From Streptomyces caeruleatus (lineage in GTDB: Bacteria > Actinomycetota > Actinomycetes > Streptomycetales > Streptomycetaceae): 64,000 bases of DNA. The stretch spans positions 124,001 through 188,000 of the forward strand of contig NZ_KQ948925.1 in assembly GCF_001514235.1 (NCBI RefSeq), read 5' to 3'. The position numbers and the translations under genes were made by a program. Below, piece by piece: positions 50,101 through 58,522 of the stretch (the stretch's first letter is position 1; every line of letters starts with the position of its first letter). Below the pieces are notes generated by a model. The model was not told the origin of the DNA, searched no databases, and saw only the letters and a program-made list of their open reading frames with translations.

Positions 50101-50519
50101 CCAGCCGCGAAACGGGAGACACGGCGTGGGTGCTCGAACCGATCCTGGAGGTGCCGCATGTGGTGGCCGCCGTACTGCTGACGCGGGACGGGCTGGTCAC
50201 CGGGTACACGGACGCCCTCAGCCAGGCCTCGGCCGAGCGGGTGGCGGCGATCACCAGTACCGTGCAGGGGGCGTGCCGTACGGCGGCTGCCGCGTTCGCC
50301 GACCGGGACGGGGCCGAGGTACGGCAGGTCGTCATCGAGTCGGACCACGGGTATGTGCTGATCGTGCCGACGGACCACGGCACCTGTGTGGCCGCCTACG
50401 GGGACGCGGAGGTACGCCTGGACCTGCTGGCGCACCGGGTGCACTCCCAGGTGGCGAGACTGGGCGAGAAGGCGATGGCCGCGGCGGCCCGTCATGCCAA
50501 GGGCGGCGCACCGGCATGA
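50097..50519 (+). CDS. Conservon roadblock/LC7 protein (CvnB type)
   Basis: The 140-residue protein is one roadblock/LC7 domain (VPHVVAAVLLTRDGLVTGYT and VIESDHGYVLIVPTDHGT). These proteins act as dimeric partners of small GTPases, and in conservons CvnB links the sensor to the GTPase CvnD. Both ends overlap neighbours by four bases (ATGA with cvnA and with cvnC), so the three are made in a fixed ratio. Confidence 0.92.
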   Translation: MTSRETGDTAWVLEPILEVPHVVAAVLLTRDGLVTGYTDALSQASAERVAAITSTVQGACRTAAAAFADRDGAEVRQVVIESDHGYVLIVPTDHGTCVAAYGDAEVRLDLLAHRVHSQVARLGEKAMAAAARHAKGGAPA

Positions 50520-50878
50520 CGGGCCGCCCTGGCGGCCGTCCCCTGGTTCCCGCGTATCTGTCGACCGGCGGCGTGGCCCGGCCCAGTCGGCCCCAGCTGG
50601 AGCGGCTGTCGGTGCTCGTCGGCACCGGCACGTCGCCGCCCGCCGGTCTGCCCGCCGCCCAACTCGCGCTGCTGGACGCCCTGGTCGACGGTTCGCTGAC
50701 GGTCGTGGAGGCCGCGGCGCTGCTGCGGCTGCCGGTGTCGGCGGTGCGGGTGCTGGCCGGCGAACTCGTCGACCGGGAGCTGGTGCGAGCCCGCGCGCCG
50801 ATCCCGCCCGCCCGACGCTTCGACCCCGACCTGCTGGAGAGAGTGGCCGATGGCCTTCGCGCCCTCAAGCACAACTAG
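50516..50878 (+). CDS. Conservon DUF742 protein (CvnC type)
   Basis: The 120-residue protein is a DUF742 winged-helix-like domain (RPLVPAYLSTGG near the start, VVEAAALLRLPVSAVRVLAG in the middle, ERVADGLRALKHN at the end), as in all CvnC proteins. It starts inside the cvnB stop (ATGA). Its TAG stop is formed by the CTAG that marks the left end of the inserted element, and the cvnD start lies 29 bases before that stop, so cvnC and cvnD overlap. Confidence 0.9.
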   Translation: MTGRPGGRPLVPAYLSTGGVARPSRPQLERLSVLVGTGTSPPAGLPAAQLALLDALVDGSLTVVEAAALLRLPVSAVRVLAGELVDRELVRARAPIPPARRFDPDLLERVADGLRALKHN

Positions 50879-51704
50879 GGCCTGTCGTTTGGATCAGGCC
50901 GGCTGTGAGGTGCGGTGCATCTCAATTGACCCGAGCGGGGTGTGGTGCGTGCAGCTGCAAGGCGGAGGAGGGCGTCGACGCGATGGGGGTCCCCCCGCGC
51001 GAGGTTGTTCGAGCGTGGGGGAGTCGGCAACCGACGACAACGCGGCAGATGTGCGTGCCACACCCCGCGACGCCGGCATGATCCAAACGACAGGCCCTAG
51101 GCCCGCACCGGGCACGACGCAGGACATCCACCTGCCGGACACCGCCCGTGACCTGGTCAAGATCCTGGTCGCCGGCCCCTTCGGCGTGGGCAAGACGACC
51201 CTGATCGACTCCGTGTCCGAGATCCGGCCGCTGCACACCGAGGAGCCGCTCAGCGAGGCGTCCGCGCAGGTGGACGATCTGGCCGGGGTACGGGACAAGT
51301 CGACGACCACCGTCGCCGTCGACTTCGGCCGGATCAGCCTGCCGGGCGGGGTCGTGCTGTATCTGTTCGGCACACCCGGGCAGGAGCGGTTCCGGGCGCT
51401 GTGGGACGACATCGCCTACGGCGCGCTGGGCGCCCTCGTCCTGGTCGACAGCCGGCGGATCGACGCGTCCTTCGACGTGCTGGGGCTGGTGGAGGAGTCG
51501 GGGCTGCCGTACGCCGTCGCCTTCAACACCTTCCCGGACGCGCCCCGGCACCACACCCGGGAGCAGCTGCGCACCGCCCTGGACCTGGAGCCGGGCACAC
51601 CGATGGTGACGTGCGACGCGCGGGACGCCGCCTCGTCGGTCGACGCGCTGCTCGCACTGGTCCAGCACCTGATCGACCGCGACGTTACGGAGGACTCCCG
51701 GTGA
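50850..51704 (+). CDS. Conservon small GTPase (CvnD type) carrying a 74-residue element-encoded insert
   Basis: The Rab-like GTPase domain has P-loop GPFGVGKTTL, switch II GTPGQERFRALWDD and later CvnD motifs (VLVDSRR, VAFNTFPD). The ATG at 50850 has a very good ribosome-binding site (GGAGAGAG, six-base spacing) and the residues MAFAPSSTT. A mobile element then interrupts the gene but stays in frame for 74 codons (residues 11-84). Native sequence resumes with PAPGTTQDIHLPD and the GTPase domain. Without the insert the protein would be 210 residues, a normal CvnD. An internal ATG at 51078, given by the element's right end, could restart translation and yield 208 residues. Its stop overlaps the first P450 by four bases (GTGA). 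Confidence 0.85.
   Translation: MAFAPSSTTRACRLDQAGCEVRCISIDPSGVWCVQLQGGGGRRRDGGPPARGCSSVGESATDDNAADVRATPRDAGMIQTTGPRPAPGTTQDIHLPDTARDLVKILVAGPFGVGKTTLIDSVSEIRPLHTEEPLSEASAQVDDLAGVRDKSTTTVAVDFGRISLPGGVVLYLFGTPGQERFRALWDDIAYGALGALVLVDSRRIDASFDVLGLVEESGLPYAVAFNTFPDAPRHHTREQLRTALDLEPGTPMVTCDARDAASSVDALLALVQHLIDRDVTEDSR
50875..51100. mobile_element. MITE-like element with 22-bp terminal inverted repeats, inside cvnC/cvnD
   Basis: The ends are perfect inverted repeats over 22 bp including CTAG (inner core GGCCTGTCGTTTGGATCA), extended by GCCGGC after one mismatch. The period from CTAG to CTAG is 222 bp. It has no transposase. The form is that of a non-autonomous element moved by an IS in trans; CTAG may be the duplicated target. 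Its interior has an open frame on the cvnD strand. Confidence 0.85.
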
Positions 51705-52939
51705 CCACCCACACCCCCGACCGGCAGGCCTTCACCCGCTCGGCGCCCGTGCGACTGTGGGAGGACGGCTTCGCCCTGGACCCGTACCGCTACTACGCCG
51801 CCTTGCGTGCCCAGGGGCCGGTCGGCTGGGCGGAGTTGGCGCCGGGCGTGCCGGCGTACGTGGTCACCGACCGGCAGGCCGCGCTGGATCTGCTGCACGA
51901 CACGGAGACGTTCTCGCACGATCCGCGGCCGTGGGAGTCCACGGTCGCCGACGACTCGCCGATCCTGGGCATGATGCGCTGGCGGCCCAACACGCTGTTC
52001 GCCGACGGCGCGGCCCATGTCCGGTACCGCACCTCGCTGATCGACACCTTCGACCTGGTCGAGCCGCACGACCTGCGGGCGCGGGTGCACCGGGCGGTGC
52101 GCGTGCTGGTGGGCCGGTTCGGGCCGCAGGGCGAGGCCGATCTGGTGGGGGACTTCGCGCGACCGTTGATGGCGCTGGTGTTCAACAACCTCTTCGGGCT
52201 GCCGGACAGTCAGAGCGACCGGCTCCACAGCGCGCTGGGCAAGATGATGGAGGGCGGCGCCGAGGCGGCCGAGGGCGAGGCGGAGTACGGCGGTTACGTA
52301 CTGGAGCTGATCGCGGCCAAGGCCGAGCGCCGGGGCGACGACCTGCCGAGCCGGCTGCTGGACCACCCGGCCGGGCTCACGCCCGAGGAGGTCACCTGGC
52401 AGGTGTTCCTCACCCTGGGCGCCGGGCACGAGCCGACGGCCAACCTGGTCTCGAACGCGCTGTCCCGCATCCTCGGCAACCCGCTGTACTACTCCACCCT
52501 GACCAGCGGCGCCCGCCCTGTGATGGACGCGGTGGTGGAGGTGCTCCACCACGAGACTCCGCTGGCCAACTACGGCATCCACTACGCCCGTAACCCGGTG
52601 TCCTTCCACGGCACCTGGATCAGGGCCGCGGTGCCGGTGGTCGTCTCCTACGGCGCGCTCGCCCACTTCGCCGAGCAGGAGGTCACCGAGGGGCGGCATC
52701 CCAAGGACGCCTCGCACCTGTCCTGGTCGGCGGGCCCGCACGCCTGCCCGGTCCGGCAGCACACGCTGCTCATCGCCACCGAGGCGATCGAACGGCTCAC
52801 CCAGTGGCTGCCCGACCTGGAGCCGGTGCTGCCCCGGGCGCGCCTGACCTGGCGGCCCGGCCCCTTCCACCGCTCCCTGACGTCCTTGCCCGTCCGGTTC
52901 AGCCCCCGCTCCCCCGACCAGCCTGGAGTGCCCTCGTGA
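51701..52939 (+). CDS. Cytochrome P450, CYP157-like, lacking the ExxR arginine
   Basis: The 412-residue P450 has heme ligand Cys349 in SWSAGPHACPVRQ, with Trp in place of the usual Phe, and the I-helix region LGAGHEPTAN. In the K helix the otherwise invariant ExxR reads E280-V-L-H283. This loss is the published hallmark of the CYP157 family. The GTG start overlaps cvnD by four bases and the stop overlaps the next P450, so it is an integral conservon member. Whether it oxidises a substrate or serves as a redox or ligand sensor is unknown. Confidence 0.9.
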   Translation: MTTHTPDRQAFTRSAPVRLWEDGFALDPYRYYAALRAQGPVGWAELAPGVPAYVVTDRQAALDLLHDTETFSHDPRPWESTVADDSPILGMMRWRPNTLFADGAAHVRYRTSLIDTFDLVEPHDLRARVHRAVRVLVGRFGPQGEADLVGDFARPLMALVFNNLFGLPDSQSDRLHSALGKMMEGGAEAAEGEAEYGGYVLELIAAKAERRGDDLPSRLLDHPAGLTPEEVTWQVFLTLGAGHEPTANLVSNALSRILGNPLYYSTLTSGARPVMDAVVEVLHHETPLANYGIHYARNPVSFHGTWIRAAVPVVVSYGALAHFAEQEVTEGRHPKDASHLSWSAGPHACPVRQHTLLIATEAIERLTQWLPDLEPVLPRARLTWRPGPFHRSLTSLPVRFSPRSPDQPGVPS

Positions 52940-54177
52940 CCATGACCGACCGCATCGACCGCTTCGCCATCGACCCGTTCGGCGCCGACATCGCCGCCGA
53001 GAGCGCCCGGCTGCGCGCCCTCGGCCCGATCGTGCCCGTGGAGCTGCCCGGCTCCATCCCCGCGTGGGCGCCCACGGGCTACGACACCCTCAAGGAACTC
53101 ATCCTCGACCCGCGGGTCAGCAAGGATCCCCGGCTGCACTGGCGGCTGTGGCCCGAGATCGGCGAACACCCCTCCTGGGGCTGGATCCTGGGCTGGGTCG
53201 GCGTGGTCAACATGCTCTCGACGTACGGCGCCGACCACGCACGGCTGCGCAAGCTGGTCGCGCCGAGCTTCACCCAGCGGCGCACGGAGATGATGCGGCC
53301 CCGCGTGCGGAGCATCACCGCCGAGCTGCTCGACGCCCTGGACGCCCTCGACGACGGCGGGTCGTCGGTGGATCTGAAGGCCGGGCTCGCCCACCCCCTG
53401 CCGATGCGGATGATCTGCGAACTGTTCGGCGTGCCCGAGGAGTTGCGGGAGGCAACCGCCACCCTCATCGCCGCGATCATGGACACCACCGACCCGTCCC
53501 CGGAGCACGCCGCGTTCGTGCAGGAGCAGATCCGTACGGTGCTGGGGGCGCTGATCGCCCATCGCAGCGAGCACCCCGGGGACGATCTGACGACCGAGCT
53601 GATCCGGGTGCGCGACGAGGACGGCGACCGGCTCAGTGCCGAGGAGCTCGTCTACACCCTGCTGCTGGTGATCGGCGCCGGCTTCGAGACGACCGTCAAT
53701 CTCATCGGCAACGCGGTCGTCGCCCTGCTCACCCACCCCGAGCAACTGGCCGCCGTACGCTCCGGGGAGACCGGCTGGGACGCGGTGATCGACGAGACAC
53801 TGCGGGTGCACCCGTCGATCGCCTCGCTTCCGCTGCGGTTCGCCGTCTCCGACATCGAGGTCGGCGGCGTGACGGTTCCGGCCGGGGACGCCATCATCAC
53901 GACGTTCGCCGCCGCGGGGCTGGACCCCGTGCACTACGGGCCGGACGCGGACCGCTTCGACGCGTCACGCGGAGCGGACGACCATCTGGCGTTCGGGATC
54001 GGCGTGCACCGGTGCATCGGCGCTCCACTGGCCCGTATGGAGGCCCGTACGGCACTGCCCGCGCTCTTCGAACGCTTCCCGGACCTGCGGCTGGCCGTCG
54101 ACGAGAAGGAGCTGCGTCAGGTGCCGTCGTTCATCGCGTTCGGCTGGCAGGAGATTCCGGTGCGGCTGCGGGCCTGA
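52936..54177 (+). CDS. Cytochrome P450, CYP154-like
   Basis: The 413-residue P450 has all canonical motifs: I helix LVIGAGFETTVNL, K-helix E287-T-L-R290, and heme loop LAFGIGVHRCIGAPLAR with Cys360. CYP157-CYP154 pairs at the end of conservons are known in Streptomyces. The GTG at 52936 overlaps the preceding stop (GTGA); an ATG two codons later is equivalent. A long hairpin follows the gene, ending the operon. No ferredoxin gene is nearby. Confidence 0.92.
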   Translation: MTMTDRIDRFAIDPFGADIAAESARLRALGPIVPVELPGSIPAWAPTGYDTLKELILDPRVSKDPRLHWRLWPEIGEHPSWGWILGWVGVVNMLSTYGADHARLRKLVAPSFTQRRTEMMRPRVRSITAELLDALDALDDGGSSVDLKAGLAHPLPMRMICELFGVPEELREATATLIAAIMDTTDPSPEHAAFVQEQIRTVLGALIAHRSEHPGDDLTTELIRVRDEDGDRLSAEELVYTLLLVIGAGFETTVNLIGNAVVALLTHPEQLAAVRSGETGWDAVIDETLRVHPSIASLPLRFAVSDIEVGGVTVPAGDAIITTFAAAGLDPVHYGPDADRFDASRGADDHLAFGIGVHRCIGAPLARMEARTALPALFERFPDLRLAVDEKELRQVPSFIAFGWQEIPVRLRA

Positions 54178-54188
54178 ACGGGTACGCG

Positions 54189-54231
54189 CGCGGGGACGCG
54201 ACCGGTCCCCCGTTCCGGTCGTGCCCCCGCG
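54189..54231. terminator. Hairpin at the end of the conservon operon
   Basis: A 16-bp stem with two mismatches (CGCGGGGACGCGACCG against CGGTCGTGCCCCCGCG) and an eleven-base loop lies between the convergent P450 and regulator genes. Confidence 0.75.
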
Positions 54232-54302
54232 GGAAGTCGAACTTACGTCTGCGGCGGAGCGCTTGGGTATCGCGTCGATGCCCGCTGCGGGCCCGCCGGG
54301 AC

Positions 54303-55868
54303 TCACCTGTGCACAAGTGAGTCCGGAAGGCCCGGTTTCGTCGCGGGGAGTGCGGGCTGATCCAGATCGCCCACCGCGAGATGGGCGAGAACGACCTCGT
54401 ACAGGTCGCTGCCGCCGGCGAGGAGTTGCCGTTCCAGGACGGGTTCGGCGCTGCGGACGTGCTCGCGGACGGTCTGCGCGTGGACGCCGAGGGTCTGCGC
54501 GGCACGTTCGGCGTTGCCGCCCTCGGCGATCCAGGTGCGCAGGGTGCGGCGCAGGTCGCGGCTGTCCTGGTCCAGGCGTGCGAGGACGTCCTGCGCCCAG
54601 GTGTGCATGGCGGGGCCGGAGAGCAGGTCGCACAGTGAGGCAGGGCTCTCTTGCGACGTACGGTCGTCGGCCGGGGCGTCCGCGAGGCTGACCTGGGTGT
54701 TGAGCGCCAGGTGGACCACGGCACGGGCGGTCAGGTCGGAGAAGTCCGTGCGCAGGAGGCCTTCCACGCGTTCCATGCGGGCGCGGACGGTGTTGCGGCT
54801 GACGCCGAGGACCTTGGCGGCGCTCACGGCGGTGAACTCCAGACCCAGGCGGGTGGTGGCGAGCAGTTCGGCGCGGGTGTGGTGCGCCAGGGTGTCGAGC
54901 GGGTGCAGCAGCCGGGCGGCCCAGCCGCGCAGGGGTGCCGGGTCGATCAGGCGCTCGGGGTGGGTGCGTTCGGCGTAGACCGCGGCCTTGTCGGGGCGGA
55001 AGTGCGCGACGGCCAGGGCGCTGACGGCCTGCCCGTACGCGGTGGCGGTGCGGGCCAGGCTCTGCCGGGCGCTGCCGCCGATGAAGGTGCGCGGGCGCGG
55101 GCCGATCAGCGACCTCAACTCCCCGGCCTCGTCCTCGCCGGGCGTCACGACGATGACGTGCTCGTCCACCGCCGGGCAGAGCACGACCAGGGCCCGCTCG
55201 CCCGTCACGGCCAGGCATTCCTCGGCCAGCCGGTCGCGCTCGTCGGCGGGGCTCTCGACGACATGGACGCAGGCCGTGTCGGTGTCGAGCAGACCGGGCC
55301 ACAGTCCGGCGGCGACGCGGCGCGCGGAGACGGTGTCCTCCACCATCAGCAACTGAAGGATGGCGAGGCGCAGATCGGAGGTCGCCTGGGCGAGCCGGTG
55401 TCCGGCGGCGGTCGTCTCGCTCGCCTTCAGCAGGAGTTCGATGACCTGGACGGTGTGCGTGATCATGTCGGAGGCACGCCGGTCGAAGGGCGTCTCCCGC
55501 GCCACCGCGATCACCCCGGCCGAGGCGGGGTTCGGGTACGCCACCCTGACCAGCCGCAGGTGGCGGCCCTGGCCCTCCCAGGCGGCGGAGGCGATGCGTC
55601 CGGCGGCGACGGCGGCGACGAGGCTGTCGTCCAGGTCCGGCCAGGTGCCGGTGAGCAGGGTGCCGGTGTCGTCCCGGAGCGAGGCGGTGCCCCGCACGGC
55701 GTCCGCGAGCCACGCGACGACCCGGCCGACGTCCCGGCCGTTCGGCCGCAGGTGGTCCAGCAACTCCTGCGCCCACACCGAGGTGTCGGCGCCGCCCGCC
55801 CCCGCCTGACGAACCCCGTCCTCCCTGCCAGCCACGTCGGCCTTCACCTCGTCCTGCACTTCACTCAC
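54303..55868 (-). CDS. CdaR/PucR-type transcriptional regulator with two C-terminal HTH domains
   Basis: The 521-residue protein has a GAF-like N-terminal part (about residues 50-150), a middle GGDEF-like CdaR domain, and a PucR-type helix-turn-helix at about 345-395 (AAKVLGVSRNTVRARMERVE). A second, similar helix-turn-helix lies near the C-terminus at about 440-490 (AAQTLGVHAQTVREHVRSAE). Two copies are unusual, as one is the norm. The GTG start at 55868 is assumed. It is convergent with the conservon and stands alone as a transcription unit. Confidence 0.85.
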   Translation of the reverse strand: MSEVQDEVKADVAGREDGVRQAGAGGADTSVWAQELLDHLRPNGRDVGRVVAWLADAVRGTASLRDDTGTLLTGTWPDLDDSLVAAVAAGRIASAAWEGQGRHLRLVRVAYPNPASAGVIAVARETPFDRRASDMITHTVQVIELLLKASETTAAGHRLAQATSDLRLAILQLLMVEDTVSARRVAAGLWPGLLDTDTACVHVVESPADERDRLAEECLAVTGERALVVLCPAVDEHVIVVTPGEDEAGELRSLIGPRPRTFIGGSARQSLARTATAYGQAVSALAVAHFRPDKAAVYAERTHPERLIDPAPLRGWAARLLHPLDTLAHHTRAELLATTRLGLEFTAVSAAKVLGVSRNTVRARMERVEGLLRTDFSDLTARAVVHLALNTQVSLADAPADDRTSQESPASLCDLLSGPAMHTWAQDVLARLDQDSRDLRRTLRTWIAEGGNAERAAQTLGVHAQTVREHVRSAEPVLERQLLAGGSDLYEVVLAHLAVGDLDQPALPATKPGLPDSLVHR

Positions 55869-56026
55869 GACATACCGCTCGGGACGTTACCTCACCCGAG
55901 CGCGGCGGCAAGTCTGCGCTCGCGCCCGGGAACGGCAACGGGTTCCCGGGAACCGGCGCGCAATCCGCCCGGCCCTGCCCGGGCCTGCATCGCCGCGGGG
56001 GGGGGCGCAGGGCATAGGCTCGGCGA

Positions 56027-56647
56027 ATGGCGAAGTACTTCGACGTGCACCCCGACAACCCTCAGTCGCGCACCATCTCCCAGGTCGCGGACAGCATCCG
56101 CTCCGGTGCGCTCATCGCGTATCCGACGGACTCCTGCTATGCGCTGGGCTGCCGGCTGGGCAGCCGTGACGGCATCGACCGGATCCGGGCCATTCGCCGC
56201 CTGGACGACCGGCACCATTTCACCCTCGTCTGCCAGGACTTCGCGCAGCTCGGCCAGTTCGTGCGGGTCGACAACGACGTGTTCCGCGCGGTCAAGGCGT
56301 CCACACCCGGCAGCTACACGTTCATCCTGCCCGCGACGAGGGAGGTGCCGCGGATGCTCCAGCATCCGAAGAAGAAGACGGTCGGCGTGCGCATCCCCGA
56401 CCATGTCGTCACCCAGGCGCTGCTCGCCGAGCTCGGGGAGCCGCTGCTGTCCAGCACGCTGCTGCTGCCCGACGAGGACGAGCCGATGACGCAGGGCTGG
56501 GAGATCAAGGACCGGCTGGACCATGTGCTGGACGCGGTGGTCGACTCCGGGGACTGCGGCACCGAGCCGACGACGGTGATCGACTTCTCCGGCGGCGAGG
56601 CCGAGATCGTACGGAAGGGAGCGGGCGACACGTCCCGGTTCGAGTAA
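56027..56647 (+). CDS. Sua5/YciO/YrdC-family protein
   Basis: The 206-residue protein is a YrdC-type fold (GALIAYPTDSCYALGCRLGS at about residues 27-46, RRLDDRHHFTLVCQDFAQL, and PGSYTFILPATREVP). These bind ATP and threonylcarbamoyl-AMP in tRNA t6A synthesis. The length and the KYFDVHPDNPQSRTI start fit the shorter YciO branch, whose role is less clear than that of the essential Sua5. No tRNA-modification genes are adjacent. Confidence 0.88.
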   Translation: MAKYFDVHPDNPQSRTISQVADSIRSGALIAYPTDSCYALGCRLGSRDGIDRIRAIRRLDDRHHFTLVCQDFAQLGQFVRVDNDVFRAVKASTPGSYTFILPATREVPRMLQHPKKKTVGVRIPDHVVTQALLAELGEPLLSSTLLLPDEDEPMTQGWEIKDRLDHVLDAVVDSGDCGTEPTTVIDFSGGEAEIVRKGAGDTSRFE

Positions 56648-56781
56648 AGCGGGTCCCAAACGGTGCCCAAGTGGGAGGGGGTGCCGCGGGTCGTTGAATG
56701 TTGCAATGAAACCATGTGCGCGGCCCGGTTCCACCGGGTCGGCGACCCGTTCGCCGTGAACTGCGCAGAGAGGCAACCCCC

Positions 56782-57537
56782 ATGACCTCCGTCCAGGGCA
56801 CCGCCGTCGACATCCCCACCGAGGACGGCACCGCCGACGCCTATCTGACCCACCCCGCCGACGGCGAGCCCCGCCCCGCGGTGCTGCTGTACATGGACGC
56901 CTTCGGTCTGCGGCCGCAGCTGCGGGCGATGGCGGACCGGCTCGCCGAGGCCGGGTACACGGTGCTGGTGCCGAACGTGTTCTACCGTCACGGACGGGCT
57001 CCGGTGTTCGAGTTGCCCGAGTTCATCGATCCCGGGGCCCGGCCGGAGATCTTCCAGAGCATCATGCCGGTCATGCAGGCGCTGACGCCGGAAGCGGCGA
57101 TGCGGGACGCGGGCGCCTATCTGCGCTGGCTCGCCGACTGCCCTGTGGCGGCCGACGGGCCGGTGGCGCTGACCGGTTACTGCATGGGCGCCCGGCTGGC
57201 CCTGCTCACCGCCGGCACGTTTCCGGACCGGGTCGCGGCGGCGGCAGGGTTCCACGGCGGCCGGCTCGCCACCGAGGCGCCGGACAGCCCGCACCTGGTG
57301 GCCGAACACATCACCGCCGAGCTGTACTTCGGCCACGCCGACCAGGACCCGTCCCTGCCCGCCGAGCAGATCGAGCGTCTGGAGACCGCGCTCACCGAGG
57401 CAGGAGTCCGGCATCACTGCGAGGTCTACCCCGGTGCGGGGCACGGGTTCACCCAGGCCGACACCGCCTCCTACCACCGCGAAGGCGACGAGCGGCACTG
57501 GGCGGCGCTGCTGGACCTGCTGAAGCGCACGTTCTGA
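56782..57537 (+). CDS. Dienelactone hydrolase family protein
   Basis: The 251-residue alpha/beta hydrolase has the cysteine-nucleophile elbow of dienelactone hydrolases (GYCMGARLAL, Cys about residue 134), the acid in FGHADQDPSLP, and the histidine in YPGAGHGFTQ. The ATG at 56782 follows AGAGAGG. Family members open lactones in catechol degradation or act on other esters. No catechol-pathway genes are next to it, so the substrate is open. Confidence 0.9.
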   Translation: MTSVQGTAVDIPTEDGTADAYLTHPADGEPRPAVLLYMDAFGLRPQLRAMADRLAEAGYTVLVPNVFYRHGRAPVFELPEFIDPGARPEIFQSIMPVMQALTPEAAMRDAGAYLRWLADCPVAADGPVALTGYCMGARLALLTAGTFPDRVAAAAGFHGGRLATEAPDSPHLVAEHITAELYFGHADQDPSLPAEQIERLETALTEAGVRHHCEVYPGAGHGFTQADTASYHREGDERHWAALLDLLKRTF

Positions 57538-57570
57538 CGGCTGGGGCCGGGACTTCTGTCGCCTGTCGCC

Positions 57571-57597
57571 GGCCGCCCGGTCCCTCCCGGGGTGGCC
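57571..57597. terminator. Possible hairpin between convergent hydrolase and arsM
   Basis: GGCCGCCC and GGGTGGCC-like arms form an eight-pair stem including one G-T pair in the 114-base convergent gap. It is weak compared with the other hairpins in the window. Confidence 0.4.
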
Positions 57598-57651
57598 AGG
57601 TCCGCGGTCACGATGACGAGGGGTGCTCCAGGTAGCTCGGGTGTACTGCCT

Positions 57652-58449
57652 TCACTCCCCCGTCGTTCGGGGGCCGTCACTTTCGACAGGCACCGTGGCG
57701 CGGACGATGGCGGAGTGCATGCCGTCGGCGACCGGGTGGGTCGGGGTGATCTCGACGTCGGTGAAGCCCGCTGCCTGGAGGCCTTGCCGGTATTCGGTGA
57801 AGGACAGGGCGCCCGCGATGCAGCCGACGTAGTCGCCGCGCTCTGCCCGCTGCGCCGGGGTGAGGGCGTCGTCGGCGACGACGTCGGAGATGCCCAGCCG
57901 GCCGCCGGGCCGCAGGACGCGGAAGGTCTCGGCGAAGACGGCGGGCTTGTCGACGGACAGGTTGATCACGCAGTTGGAGATCACCACGTCGATGGTGTCC
58001 GAGGGCAGCGGGATCGCTTCGATGGTGCCCTTGAGGAACTCGACGTTGCGAGCGCCCGCCTTCTCGGCGTTGGCGATGGCCAGGCGCAGCATCTCGTCGG
58101 TCATGTCCAGTCCGTACGCCTTGCCGGTGGGTCCGACGCGGCGAGCGGAGAGCAGGACGTCGATGCCGCCGCCCGATCCGAGGTCGAGGACGCGTTCGCC
58201 GTCCCGGAGTTCGGCGACGGCCGTGGGGTTGCCGCAGCCGAGTGAGGCGGCCACCGCCTCGGCGGGCAGTGCGGCGCGTTCGTCGGCGGCGTAGAGGGTG
58301 GAACCGAAGTTCTCGTCGATCTCGACGGGCTGCGGTCCGCAGCAGCCGGTGCCGCCCTCGGCGACCTGAACGGCCGCTTCGGCATACCGCCGGCGGACGG
58401 ACTCGCGCAGTTCGACGGACTCGCGCAGTTCAGTGGACTGCTCGCGCAT
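57652..58449 (-). CDS. arsM: Arsenite S-adenosylmethionine methyltransferase
   Basis: The 265-residue enzyme methylates As(III) with SAM. The N-terminal TGCCGP (Cys36, Cys37), Cys72 in LGCGNP, Cys160 in VISNCVINLS and Cys210 in VGCIAGAL give the arsenic-binding cysteines of the ArsM family. Motif I is VLDLGSGGGIDVLLSA. The ATG at 58449 follows GGAGGAG. It is divergent from arsR and shares the operator between them. Confidence 0.93.
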   Translation of the reverse strand: MREQSTELRESVELRESVRRRYAEAAVQVAEGGTGCCGPQPVEIDENFGSTLYAADERAALPAEAVAASLGCGNPTAVAELRDGERVLDLGSGGGIDVLLSARRVGPTGKAYGLDMTDEMLRLAIANAEKAGARNVEFLKGTIEAIPLPSDTIDVVISNCVINLSVDKPAVFAETFRVLRPGGRLGISDVVADDALTPAQRAERGDYVGCIAGALSFTEYRQGLQAAGFTDVEITPTHPVADGMHSAIVRATVPVESDGPRTTGE

Positions 58450-58466
58450 GACTCCTCCTGCTTGTA

Positions 58467-58513
58467 TTGACGTTCATTGATGCAAGCTTGCGCCTTGGAT
58501 CGAAAAACGTCAA
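58467..58513. promoter_or_regulatory. ArsR operator region
   Basis: TTGACGTT (58467-58474) and AACGTCAA (58506-58513) are perfect inverted 8-mers spanning the divergent arsM-arsR promoters. On each strand TTGACG could also act as the -35. ArsR binding would shut off both sides until As(III) or a related metalloid is present. Confidence 0.7.
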
Positions 58514-58522
58514 CATAGAGGC

